From: Desulfolithobacter dissulfuricans
GTDB taxonomy: Bacteria > Desulfobacterota > Desulfobulbia > Desulfobulbales > Desulfobulbaceae
Assembly (NCBI RefSeq): GCF_025998535.1
Contig: NZ_AP024233.1
Coordinates: 2,938,001-3,002,000 of the forward strand
Direction of reading: 5' to 3'
DNA length: 64,000 nucleotides
In this document: one piece after another, positions 16,575 to 25,041 of the stretch
Layout of the letters: each line of letters starts with the position of its first letter
Position numbering within the stretch: position 1 is the stretch's first letter
Made by a program: the position numbers and the translations under genes
Notes under the pieces: model-generated
Told to the model about the DNA's origin: nothing
What the model saw: the letters and a program-made list of their open reading frames with translations, nothing else
The model's database searches: none

Positions 16575-17745
16575 TAGTACGCCAACTCTTTTTCAGTCTG
16601 GTTCTTGTCCTTGGCTTTTCGGGGCTGGCTCCGGTTCCGGCCCTGAGCGCCGAGGTCTGTTTCCAGTGTCACGATGCCAAACAGTTCCAGGCCCGCTATG
16701 TGCACGAACCGGTGACCGCCTCCCAGTGTGCCACCTGCCATAACCCCCATGTGGCCCGCTACCCTGGCCTGCTGCGCAGCCGGGAAGATATCCTCTGCTA
16801 CAGCTGTCATAAGAAACAGAAAACCGACTTCAAGCAGGGAATTATCCATGAACCGGTGTCGAGGGGCCAGTGCAGCGTCTGCCATGCCCCCCATGCCTCG
16901 AATCGCCAGGCTCTGGTGCGTGACAATCTGGCAGAGGACTGCTTTAGCTGTCACAAGACCCTGCCCAGGGAATTCAAAAACACCCATAAACCCTTTGCCG
17001 AGGGTCAGTGTATCTCCTGCCACCGGCCGCACCGGGCCGACAACCTGGAGTTGCTGAACCGGGAACCAGACGGTCTGTGTCGTTCCTGTCACGAAGCGCC
17101 ACAGCTGGCCGAGAGCCACAAGAACTATCCCGGCAAAATCACCAACTGTCTTTCCTGCCACAACCCCCATGGCAGCGAACGGCCGGCCCTGGTGCGCGAT
17201 GTTCTGCACAAGCCTTACGAGGAAGGCTGCGCCTCCTGCCACAACACCCCGGGCGGCAACACCATGGCGGCCTGTCTGACCTGTCATGAACATGTCAAGA
17301 GCCAGATGTATGCCCCCACAACCACCTGACCCTGCACGAAGGCAACTCCTGCCTCAACTGTCATTCACCCCATGCCGGCAATGACAAGGCCCTGCTCAAG
17401 GGTCCGGAACGGCTGCTCTGTGCGGCCTGCCATGAGGAGACCCTGGCCGGTTACAAGAAGAGCAAATCCAAGCATCCGCCGGTCAAGAAATGCAGCCAGT
17501 GTCACCAGTCCCACGGGGCCACGAACCTGGCCATGCTCAGGGGCAATGGCAACGATGTCTGTGTCCAGTGCCATGAGGACCAGGGCAAGTTCACCCATCC
17601 GGTCGGACCCGAGGTTCTGGACTCACATACCGGCCAGATGGTGACCTGTGTTTCCTGCCATAATCCCATGGGCACGGAGTACAAGTATCACCTGATAGAG
17701 GAAGGGAAGAAGGCGCTGTGCGTACTTTGCCACAAGACCTACTAA
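16571..17745 (+). pseudogene. 16-heme c-type cytochrome, split by a one-base frameshift
   Basis: The first frame has a signal peptide (PVPALSA) and ten CXXCH motifs (CFQCH to CLTCH) and stops at 17329. The frame shifted by one continues HNHLTLHEGNSCLNCH and adds six more motifs (CLNCH, CAACH, CSQCH, CVQCH, CVSCH, CVLCH), ending CHKTY at 17745. One extra C in the CCCCC run at 17313-17317 restores a single protein of about 391 residues. It shares the doubled CXXCH repeat of the 26-heme neighbour, with which it overlaps by 4 bp. It is probably intact in the organism and should be a periplasmic or outer-membrane electron carrier. Confidence 0.85.
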
Positions 17746-17843
17746 GCCAGACCCGGGGCGGAACGTGCAGGCCTGTCGGCTGCCCCGCTACCCTGCCGGC
17801 CGTGGACTCCGCAGCTGCGGAACAACGATGAGGTAATCGTGCG

Positions 17844-18737
17844 ATGAAGATCAGAGTGTCAGCCTGGCTGACAGGGTCATTTTTGACTCTGTCGCTGCTT
17901 TTGACGTATAATACAGTAACGGTAACAGCCGGTTCGCCCTGGCGCTGGAGCCTTGTTCTCAAACAAAATGTACCAAAAGATGCCATGATCATGCCCACTG
18001 CCATGTATGTCGATGCAGAAAAGGGGCATTACTACGTGGTGGACTCCGGCCGCAACCGGCTGCTCTCCTTTGACCGTCGGGGCGAACTTCTGCACATCTT
18101 CAATGCCGGCAAGGCCCTTGATATCCCCTACGACATCATCCGTACCGGCCGGGGCGGTATCTGGGTGGTGGAAAAGGGCAAGAACTCGCTCAGCTACATC
18201 GACCTCAAGGCCCGAAAAGTTGTTCCCCATACCCTGAGATATCAGGGCAGGCTCATCTATCCTGACCGGATAGAACCCCTGGAGGACAATATCCTTGTTC
18301 TCGACAAGGCCACCGGAAACATCATCGAGTATTCCGCCGACCTGATCCCCCGTAGACTCTTTTCCTGCGACAACTGCCCCTGGGGCTTTGTCGACTTCAA
18401 GATCCATGATGGAAAACTGTGGGCCCTGGACCAGCGCAACAAGTCCATCCAGCGCTTTAACCTGGACGGACAGGTGGAACAGGTGCTGGAGCTTGGCAAT
18501 GATGTCAACTTTCCCGTCTCCCTGGCCGTGGGACCGTCCGGGTATATCTATGTCCTGGACCGACACCGGCGCGATATCGCCGTGTATGACAGGGACGGTT
18601 CATTCAAATATCGTTTTCTGCGCGGTGGTATTGCCCAGGGACAGCTCTATTATCCCATAGAACTCCGGTTTGACCCGTGGGGCGGGCTCTGTGTGGTGGA
18701 CGAGGGAAATGCCAGGGTCGAGGTTTTCCGCAGATAG
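17844..18737 (+). CDS. Secreted NHL-repeat beta-propeller protein (OscD-like position)
   Basis: A 297-residue protein with a signal peptide ending TVTAG. Five to six NHL-type blades are visible: MYVDAEKGHYYVVDSGRNRLLSFD, IWVVEKGKNSLSYID, ILVLDKATGNIIEY, LWALDQRNKSIQRFN, IYVLDRHRRDIAVYD, LCVVDEGNARVEVF. It has no heme motif; two Cys (CDNC) sit in the middle. From memory, the Geobacter omcS cluster has a beta-propeller protein (OscD) that affects filament morphology. The order here (cytochromes, propeller, then another OmcS-like gene 12 bp downstream) fits the same role. The assignment rests on context, not on a family comparison I could run. Confidence 0.8.
   Translation: MKIRVSAWLTGSFLTLSLLLTYNTVTVTAGSPWRWSLVLKQNVPKDAMIMPTAMYVDAEKGHYYVVDSGRNRLLSFDRRGELLHIFNAGKALDIPYDIIRTGRGGIWVVEKGKNSLSYIDLKARKVVPHTLRYQGRLIYPDRIEPLEDNILVLDKATGNIIEYSADLIPRRLFSCDNCPWGFVDFKIHDGKLWALDQRNKSIQRFNLDGQVEQVLELGNDVNFPVSLAVGPSGYIYVLDRHRRDIAVYDRDGSFKYRFLRGGIAQGQLYYPIELRFDPWGGLCVVDEGNARVEVFRR
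17883..17912 (+). promoter_or_regulatory. Possible internal sigma-70 promoter in the NHL gene
   Basis: TTGACT, an 18-bp spacer and a perfect TATAAT lie inside the signal-peptide coding region. If real it would feed the second OmcS-like gene at 18750 and what follows. The signal-peptide region is AT-richer than the rest, so a chance match is quite possible. Confidence 0.25.
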
Positions 18738-18749
18738 GGAGGGGGCCAA

Positions 18750-19816
18750 ATGATGCGCCATACGATATGCTGTACTGTTTTAGTGCTGCTGGCCATACCG
18801 GTCGCGGGCAGCGCCAGGGTAACGGGCCCCTGTGTCAACTGCCATACCATGCATAACTCCCAGAACAATTTTCCGGTCACCGACAGTGGTAGCCCCAACA
18901 ATGCCCTGCTGGTCTCTGACTGCGTCGGCTGTCATACCGGGACCAACAACGGGGTTAATGACACCCCATATGTCTTTGACACCAGTCCGCCCATGTACGG
19001 CGACACCGGCACCGAAACCACCGCCAATACCCTGGCCGGGGGCAACTTCTACTGGGTCGCCGCCGGCGGCACCCTGATCGACGATCGGTTCGGCCATAAT
19101 GTGGCCGGCATCGCCGCCCCGGACGCCTCCCTTTCCCTGCCGCCCGGCGGTGACGGCACCTTCAATACCCAGCTCCGTTGCGCCGGCACCTCGGGCTGCC
19201 ATGGCCGCCAGGGTGTCAGTGAACAGATATCTGCCATGAAAGGGACCCATCACTACAAGGACCACACCATCTGGCAGGATGGAACCACCCTGGCAAAGAG
19301 CTACCGTTTCCTCGATACCATCCAGGGGCTCGGGATCCGGCGTATGAATTCCACCCGGATTATCTGCAGCACAACAAGTACTACGGCCGGGACCGGACCT
19401 CCGAAACCGACCAGGCACCAGGCACCATAAGCTCTCAATGCGCCCGCTGCCACCAGAACTTCCACGACGGCTCCGGCTCCGTGGCCTCGTCAACCACCTT
19501 CGGCACCGGGGTCTGGCTCCGGCATCCCACGGACTTCGACATGTCGGGCGCCCTGTCCTCCTCTGAATATCGTCAGTATAACGGCGGTTCGGGGACAAAC
19601 AACACCTACAGCGTCATCTCGCCGGTGGCCACCGAGGACACCTCCACCACCCTCAACACCACGGTCTTCACGGTGCAGAACGACGCAGTGGTGATGTGCC
19701 TCTCCTGTCACCGGGCCCATGGCACGCCCTATGCCGGTATACTCCGCTGGAACTACAAGGCATGGCCCGCCGCAGGTTTCAACGGCTGCGCCGTCTGCCA
19801 TACAGCCAAGGATTGA
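18750..19816 (+). pseudogene. Second hexaheme OmcS-like cytochrome, split by a one-base frameshift
   Basis: The first frame has a signal peptide (ending AGSA) and three heme motifs: CVNCH (CHTMHNSQ), CVGCH and CAGTSGCH (CX5CH). It then runs out of frame after DTIQGLG. The shifted frame reads DPAYEFHPDYLQHNKYYG and supplies CARCH, CLSCH (CHRAHGT) and CAVCH (CHTAKD). One more G in GGG at 19332-19334 restores about 355 residues with the same six-motif order as the gene at 6631, to which it is clearly paralogous (GGNFYWV, FGHNVAG, YRFLD, RHPTDFDM). The broken state probably reflects an indel error. It starts 12 bp after the NHL gene. Confidence 0.87.
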
Positions 19817-19821
19817 AAAAA

Positions 19822-21186
19822 ATGGATCGCATGGACACACTCTTTACAGGATCAGCCTGCCGACAGCGCCCGCCGGGCCGTCCGGCCGGGAGCCCATGGT
19901 CGCGTCTGCGGACCGGGCTGCTCGTCACCACCCTGTGCAGCCTCGGCTTCTTCATTCCCTGGTCAACCCAGGCCGGCCCCTACATGGATTCAGCCCACGG
20001 TTCAGCCACCGACGGGGTATACCGGGCCACCATAGGCGATCCGCCTCCGGCGGGGGCCGGCTACTCCCGGGGCAACTGCGCCCACTGCCATGAACAGCAT
20101 GCCAGCATCGAGGGAGCCGAACCCTTCCCGGCCAATGGTCCGGCCGCCTTTGAAATCTTTACCCCCAATTTCAACACCGCGGCCCAGACCACACCTTACA
20201 GTGAAGCAGACAACTTCTGTTTCTCCTGCCACAACTCCACAGCCTCGGTCCAGCAGGTGCTGAACCGGGATTACAGCGAGACCTTTGGCTGCGACAGCGC
20301 GGGTAGTGGTCCCACCTCCATCATGGATGCCATGAACCAGATATCCTATCACAATCTCTATGATATCTGGTCGTTTTCCCGGAGCCAGTTCAGCTGGTTC
20401 CGCGATGATTCCAATCCCTGCGGCGCCTGCCACAATCCGCACCTGGCCCGGAGGAACCTGGCCAACACCAGGGACCCGGCGTTCTCCGCCATTTCCAAAC
20501 CAACGGACCATTTTTCCCTCTGGGGCCCGACCCAGACCATGGGGAGTGCGTATAACACCAGCTATGAACCGCCCTTCTGCAACGACACCGCCACCAACCG
20601 GGAGCCGGATGGCAGCGCCGATGCAATAAGCGGCCGGGCCAACACTCCGGATTATGTCGGATTCTGTACCGACTGCCACAACACCTCCACCACCATCAGT
20701 TCCACCCTGCTGGGTACGGTCATCCAGATCGACTGGTCCTCAAGCGGAGACAAACACGGCACGGCCGGTGACAGTCCCGGCGACACCATCAAAGGACCTT
20801 ACAATGCAACAGGCACCTATGTTCTCTCCTGTGCAGACTGCCATGAACCCCATGGTGCCCCCAATATCAGACTGCTGCGCAGACGGGTCAACAGCAGTAC
20901 TCTTTCCGACGCCAGCGACCAACCTGCCAACATCACCAATCCTGACTCGGTTCAATGGGGTTATCTGTGCAGAAAATGTCACATGGATGATTACGACGCC
21001 GTGCAGGCAGGACTGAATAACTCCAGCTACAGTACAGGAGAAAAAAATAAATGGGAATATGTGCACCATCTCGCCAGTGATCGCCCCTACGTCCAGAAAC
21101 AGTGTGGCTGGTGCCATCCTGGAGGCGGATCTAATCCCCCTCCCATCAACTGCAACCAATGCCACCTTCACGGCAAGACGTTCTGA
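19822..21186 (+). CDS. Octaheme c-type cytochrome
   Basis: A 454-residue secreted protein. ATG 19822 is 5 bp after the previous stop, and a long n-region leads to the hydrophobic stretch LLVTTLCSLGFFIPW and cleavage near STQA. Eight CXXCH motifs are present: CAHCH, CFSCH, CGACH, CTDCH, CADCH (CHEPHG), CRKCH, CGWCH and CNQCH. Spacing is irregular, with long non-heme stretches, and the N-terminal GPYMDSAHG segment is typical of periplasmic or cell-surface multiheme proteins found in Geobacter-type clusters. It may be a partner or cap of the second OmcS-like protein just upstream. I do not recognise it as a named cytochrome. Confidence 0.85.
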   Translation: MDRMDTLFTGSACRQRPPGRPAGSPWSRLRTGLLVTTLCSLGFFIPWSTQAGPYMDSAHGSATDGVYRATIGDPPPAGAGYSRGNCAHCHEQHASIEGAEPFPANGPAAFEIFTPNFNTAAQTTPYSEADNFCFSCHNSTASVQQVLNRDYSETFGCDSAGSGPTSIMDAMNQISYHNLYDIWSFSRSQFSWFRDDSNPCGACHNPHLARRNLANTRDPAFSAISKPTDHFSLWGPTQTMGSAYNTSYEPPFCNDTATNREPDGSADAISGRANTPDYVGFCTDCHNTSTTISSTLLGTVIQIDWSSSGDKHGTAGDSPGDTIKGPYNATGTYVLSCADCHEPHGAPNIRLLRRRVNSSTLSDASDQPANITNPDSVQWGYLCRKCHMDDYDAVQAGLNNSSYSTGEKNKWEYVHHLASDRPYVQKQCGWCHPGGGSNPPPINCNQCHLHGKTF

Positions 21187-21192
21187 GCCGTC

Positions 21193-22625
21193 ATGAAGCA
21201 TCAAGCCAGGTCAGCATATCAGCTCCTTGCCCTTTTCCGGATCCCACTGGCACTGCTCCTCCTGCTGGTATCCTGTGGTCCACCGGAAGCAGGCTATGAC
21301 AGCAATCACCCGGCCCGGTTTCAGAGCGGCGGCCAGCTCTCGCTCTTTCTCAACCTCCGGCAGAGCGAAGGGCCGGCGGTGGAGCTGACCATCCAGGCCA
21401 TGGAGGTGCTGGCGGATAACGGGAGCTGGAACCTGGTCAGCGACCGGCCTGTCACCATATCCACCCGCAAGCTGAGAGGCGGCCAACGCTTTCTGGCCAG
21501 AAATTACCTGCCCCAGGGACGCTATTCCCGTCTCAGACTGACCCTGGACCAGGCCCGGCTCGGCAGTACCACCCTTTCCCTGGCCTCGCCCTCCATGGAA
21601 CTGCCCCTGCGCGGGCCGCTCTACGTGGGCCCCGGTGATTCGCGATCCCTGTTTCTGACCTGGGACGTGAGACGTTCCATCCAGAACGACACCACCTTCC
21701 AGCCGATTCTGCAGGTGGCACCCAGACTCAAACATCTCATGGCCGACGTGGCCTACGTGGCCTGTCCGGATATCGACACCGTGTTCATGATCCGCACCGA
21801 CAAGAACTGGGTCTACGATTCCCTCGGCGTACGGGGCGAGCCGACCTATCTGGCTCCGGCACCCCTTACTCCCCGGGAGAACCTCTATGTCCTGACCCAA
21901 CGGGATCAGGACATAAAAAAGGTGGCCCCCTCGGCCAACCGGGTGGTGGAGACCTACTCCCTGCCCATGACCGGAGATCCGGTGCACATGGCGCTCAGTC
22001 CCGACGGCAGGTGGGGCTATATCGTCGACCGGCAGCGGGGTAATATTCTGCGGATGGACATGCTCTCCGGCCATATCGATCAGCGGGTCCGGCTCGGCTA
22101 CGGCCCCTGTTTCGTCCTCTACCTGGAGAAAACAAACCTGGTTGCCGTGAGCCTTGGCATGGCCCAGACCGTGGTTTTGCTCGATCCGGAAACCCTGTCC
22201 ACAGTCCGGACCATCTCCACCGGCAGCCGACCCGAGGGTTGGCCCTGTGGAACGACACCCTGCTCTACATTGCCGAATCCGGAGCCAATTCAGTGCTCAT
22301 CTATGACCTGGAAAACAACAGGGAACGCAGTCGCATTCCGGTGGGATTTTCACCCCGCCGCCTTATTGCCACCAGCGGCTTTATCTACGTTGCCAACCAT
22401 GGTTCCAGATCCCTGTCACTGCTCAGCCCGGGACAGCTGGGAGTGACACGCTCCATCTCCCTGTCCGGTCGGCCGCTGGAACTGGCGGAGGTGGTACGCA
22501 GCCGTTGGATCTACGTGGGAAACGAGGACCGAAAGGAGCTGACCATCATCGATCCGGTAACCAGCAGGGTAGCGGGACACATCGAGCTCGGTGGTCGTCC
22601 CCGGGGTATTGCCATCATCGACTGA
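21193..22625 (+). pseudogene. YVTN-type beta-propeller lipoprotein with DUF4382-like N-domain, frameshifted
   Basis: Lipobox LLLVSC gives an outer-membrane lipoprotein. Residues about 35-165 resemble a DUF4382-type beta-sandwich (LTIQAMEVLADNGSWNLVS, RNYLPQGRYSRLRLTLDQA). A seven-bladed YVTN propeller follows (VFMIRTDKNWVYDSLG, GYIVDRQRGNILRMD, VVLLDPETLSTVRTI). The frame is lost after GSRPEG and resumes as LALWNDTLLYIAESGAN, ending GGRPRGIAIID at 22625. One extra T at 22239-22240 repairs it to about 477 residues. No heme motif is present. It starts 6 bp after the octaheme gene. It may be a scaffold for surface cytochromes, by analogy with other propellers in this island. Confidence 0.8.
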
Positions 22626-22681
22626 GAACCTGATATTTCAGACAGGAGACCAACCAGGCTCCCTCGAAAGCACAGAGAACC

Positions 22682-23905
22682 ATGCATATTTCATCAGCAA
22701 AGAAAAAACTCCTTATCCTGCTGCTGGCCATGCTGCCGGCAGCAGCTCTTTTCGTCCAGGGCAATGGATATGCCGAGGAAGTGGATCCGCAGGACTGCCT
22801 GCACTGCCACGCCGAGAGCATCAGCCGGGCCATGGGTCTGTCCCATATCCATGCCCCGGTGCTTGAACAGAACTGTACAGTCTGCCATGTGACCGCCGCA
22901 GCGCCGGCCACCGCCACCCCGCTGTCCGCGAAAGACGACAGCCGGAACACCGGCAACCGGGCCCCCAAGACCAGAAAAATCCGCTGGCTGAAACGTCATG
23001 ACCATCCGGCCCGGGACCACTGGTTCCTCATTCCGGCCAAAAACGTCGACGACACCATCTTTGTCCGGAAAATCGGCCCGGAAGGGCGCCCCGAGGTAAT
23101 CACCCTTTCCCTGCCTCCTCTGGAGACCCTGCCCAGCTGGGAAAATGACAGACAGCCGCCGGCCATCAGCGACATCCGGTTTCTCGGGGTAGAGCGCGGG
23201 GTACTCCACAGCGCCGTGGTAACCTGGAAGACAGACAAACCTGCCGGCTCAAAGATCATGTATGGTATCCGCCGCGTGGATGAACACTCCACTTCCTACG
23301 AGGCCGTGCTTGCCACCGAACACACGATGGCCATTTCCCCGGTCAAACGGAACAAAACCTATCAATATGTGATCACGGCCAGAGACATGTTCGGTAACGT
23401 GGCAAAAACCACTGTCCTCCAGTTTTCCACCGGAACCGTCAGCGCCACCCCCCTGCTTGCTGAGGATCCCCTCCCCACCCGGTCTGTTCGCCTTGACCAT
23501 CGTTTTTTTGCCCTAGGCAGGAAGTACCTGCTCCAGTTCACCGCCGATCAGCCAACCTATCTCGCCGTGGGCACCCATCGCCAGTTGCAGAAAAGGCCGG
23601 TGGTGATGAGAGCGGACGAAAGCGGGGCAACATCGTCTTTCCAGCATGTACCGCTCAAAAGCCGCTACGAAACCAGCGTGACGGTCTGCCGGACATGTCA
23701 CGAAGACTACTGGCAGGGAACTTCCCATCCGGTCAACATCAGACCCTCGAAGAGGGTGCAGATTCCAGACAGCTATCCCGTACTCTCCGATGGCCGGATT
23801 ACCTGTATAAGCTGTCACGAACCCCATGCATCGAACAATGATGCCAGGATACGTCAGGCCAGCAAGCGGGATCTGTGTATTGACTGTCATCGCAATTATG
23901 GCTAA
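22682..23905 (+). CDS. Pentaheme cytochrome with an internal fibronectin-III-like domain
   Basis: A 407-residue secreted protein (signal peptide ending GNGYA). Two heme motifs near the N-terminus (CLHCH, CTVCH) and three near the C-terminus (CRTCH, CISCH in CHEPHAS, CIDCH) flank a heme-free middle of about 300 residues. Residues about 155-250 look like a fibronectin III/purple-acid-phosphatase N-domain (PPAISDIRFLG, AVVTWKTDKPAGSKIMYG, YQYVITARDMFGN). A protein-binding beta-sandwich between two heme clusters suggests a surface or docking cytochrome. It is transcribed with the HAMP protein 24 bp downstream. Confidence 0.85.
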   Translation: MHISSAKKKLLILLLAMLPAAALFVQGNGYAEEVDPQDCLHCHAESISRAMGLSHIHAPVLEQNCTVCHVTAAAPATATPLSAKDDSRNTGNRAPKTRKIRWLKRHDHPARDHWFLIPAKNVDDTIFVRKIGPEGRPEVITLSLPPLETLPSWENDRQPPAISDIRFLGVERGVLHSAVVTWKTDKPAGSKIMYGIRRVDEHSTSYEAVLATEHTMAISPVKRNKTYQYVITARDMFGNVAKTTVLQFSTGTVSATPLLAEDPLPTRSVRLDHRFFALGRKYLLQFTADQPTYLAVGTHRQLQKRPVVMRADESGATSSFQHVPLKSRYETSVTVCRTCHEDYWQGTSHPVNIRPSKRVQIPDSYPVLSDGRITCISCHEPHASNNDARIRQASKRDLCIDCHRNYG

Positions 23906-23929
23906 ACCGACATGAAGGGGACACAGACC

Positions 23930-24514
23930 ATGAGCATGAATACAAAAGTACAACAGATACGCTCTGAACAACCGATGACAAGAATAAAAAGAAAGAAACT
24001 CAACCTGGCGGTCAAAAAAGAACTGCAGAAGTGGCTGCTTATCCGCATAACCGGTATAGTATTGCTCTGTTCCCTGGTGGCTGCGCTCATACTCTATTTT
24101 TATGCCAGGAGCGAAATCACCTCATCGTTCTTCGATGCCCATCTCAAGATCCGCCGGGTCAGTGATCTCCTGCTGCCGGTGCTGCTCACCGGTTCGGCTG
24201 TGAGCATGGTGGCAGGGCTTTTGCTGGCCATGTTCCTGCCCCAGAAGATCGCCGGTCCGGTCTACAGGATAGAAAAAGACCTGGAGCAGGTACAGGAGGG
24301 AGAACTGACCAAGGAGATCCGTCTGCGCAAAGGCGACCTGCTCATGGACCTTGCCGATGAGGTCAACAAGGCCACGGCCAGTGTCCGCCAGCGGATTCAG
24401 GAGATCAAGGACAATTACCGGGCAGCGGAAAAAGCCGTGCGCGCTGGAAACGATTCCCAGGTGGAGGAGGCCCTGCACCGGCTGGAAGAAAGTCTTTCCC
24501 GGCTCAAGACCTGA
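23930..24514 (+). CDS. Two-TM HAMP-domain membrane protein without output domain
   Basis: A 194-residue inner-membrane protein. A basic N-terminus (RIKRKKLNLAVKKELQKW) precedes TM1 (IVLLCSLVAALILYFYA), a short periplasmic loop, TM2 (LLLPVLLTGSAVSMVAGLLLAMFLP) and a HAMP domain (KIAGPVYRIEKDLEQVQEGELTKEI-type). It ends in a coiled coil (ADEVNKATASVRQRIQEIK; LHRLEESLSRLKT). No kinase, cyclase or methyl-accepting module follows. ATG 23930 is chosen because AAGGGG precedes it; ATG 23912 is also in frame. HAMP-only proteins occur beside multiheme cytochrome genes in other electroactive bacteria, as far as I recall; the function is unknown. Confidence 0.8.
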   Translation: MSMNTKVQQIRSEQPMTRIKRKKLNLAVKKELQKWLLIRITGIVLLCSLVAALILYFYARSEITSSFFDAHLKIRRVSDLLLPVLLTGSAVSMVAGLLLAMFLPQKIAGPVYRIEKDLEQVQEGELTKEIRLRKGDLLMDLADEVNKATASVRQRIQEIKDNYRAAEKAVRAGNDSQVEEALHRLEESLSRLKT

Positions 24515-24519
24515 CCCGG

Positions 24520-24708
24520 GAATATTTTATGTGATTACCACTGAAATTCAACCGATACCTGAAGGTGTCGGCCTCACCTGTTTCACGGGTGTCTGTGGCC
24601 TGGATGGCCACAGTCAAGCCCCCAGGGACGGGTTTATGGCGTCCCGTGAAACGGGTGAGGACGACACCGGTTTCAATGCCAAAGATTGATGGTAATCAGA
24701 ATATTTTA
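24520..24708. repeat. MITE-like inverted-repeat element with flanking direct repeats
   Basis: A 10-bp direct repeat GAATATTTTA (24520-24529 and 24699-24708) flanks a long imperfect palindrome. The termini are TGATTACCA (24532-24540) and TGGTAATCA (24690-24698). The inner arms 24564-24589 and 24643-24668 pair over about 25 bp with few mismatches (GGTGTCG/CGACACC; CCTCACC-GTTTCACGGG). A nested hairpin CTGTGGCC/GGCCACAG (24593-24613) sits at the centre. There is no coding capacity. It could be a non-autonomous mobile element or a highly structured RNA; the flanking direct repeats favour insertion. Confidence 0.6.
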
Positions 24709-24798
24709 ACTGAAGTGAGTGCCTTGAAAAATAAGGAGTTTCGTTCATGATCAGATAAGCGAGTGAGCGAGACTCCGAAATACAATTTTGCAAGGTAG

Positions 24799-24939
24799 TG
24801 TCTGTCCAGAAATGAGGATTTTCGTTCGAGATCAAGGAATGCGAAAAAAATAAGCGCAGGCATATGCGTAATATTCCGAGCATTATTTTTTGAGCATGAC
24901 GCAGAGATCGGGCGAAAATACCATTTCTGGACAGGCACA
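24799..24939. repeat. Second inverted-repeat element
   Basis: The arm at 24799-24824 (starting TGTCTGTCCAGAAATG) returns inverted at 24913-24939 (ending CATTTCTGGACAGGCACA), about 22 of 26 positions matching. The 90-bp interior is AT-rich and itself has short inverted repeats (GAGATC...). No reading frame of note. Together with the element at 24520-24708 it fills most of the 527-bp gap 24515-25041. The remainder (24940-25041) holds only a small GGCTGG/CCAGCC hairpin near 24977-24993. Confidence 0.5.
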
Positions 24940-25041
24940 AGGTAACCTCAAGACCTGTTTACTGAGTATTGTTGACCGGCTGGCGCTTCCAGCCATGTTC
25001 ATTGCCCCAGGGATCCAACCACACAAGGTAAAATAACTGTC

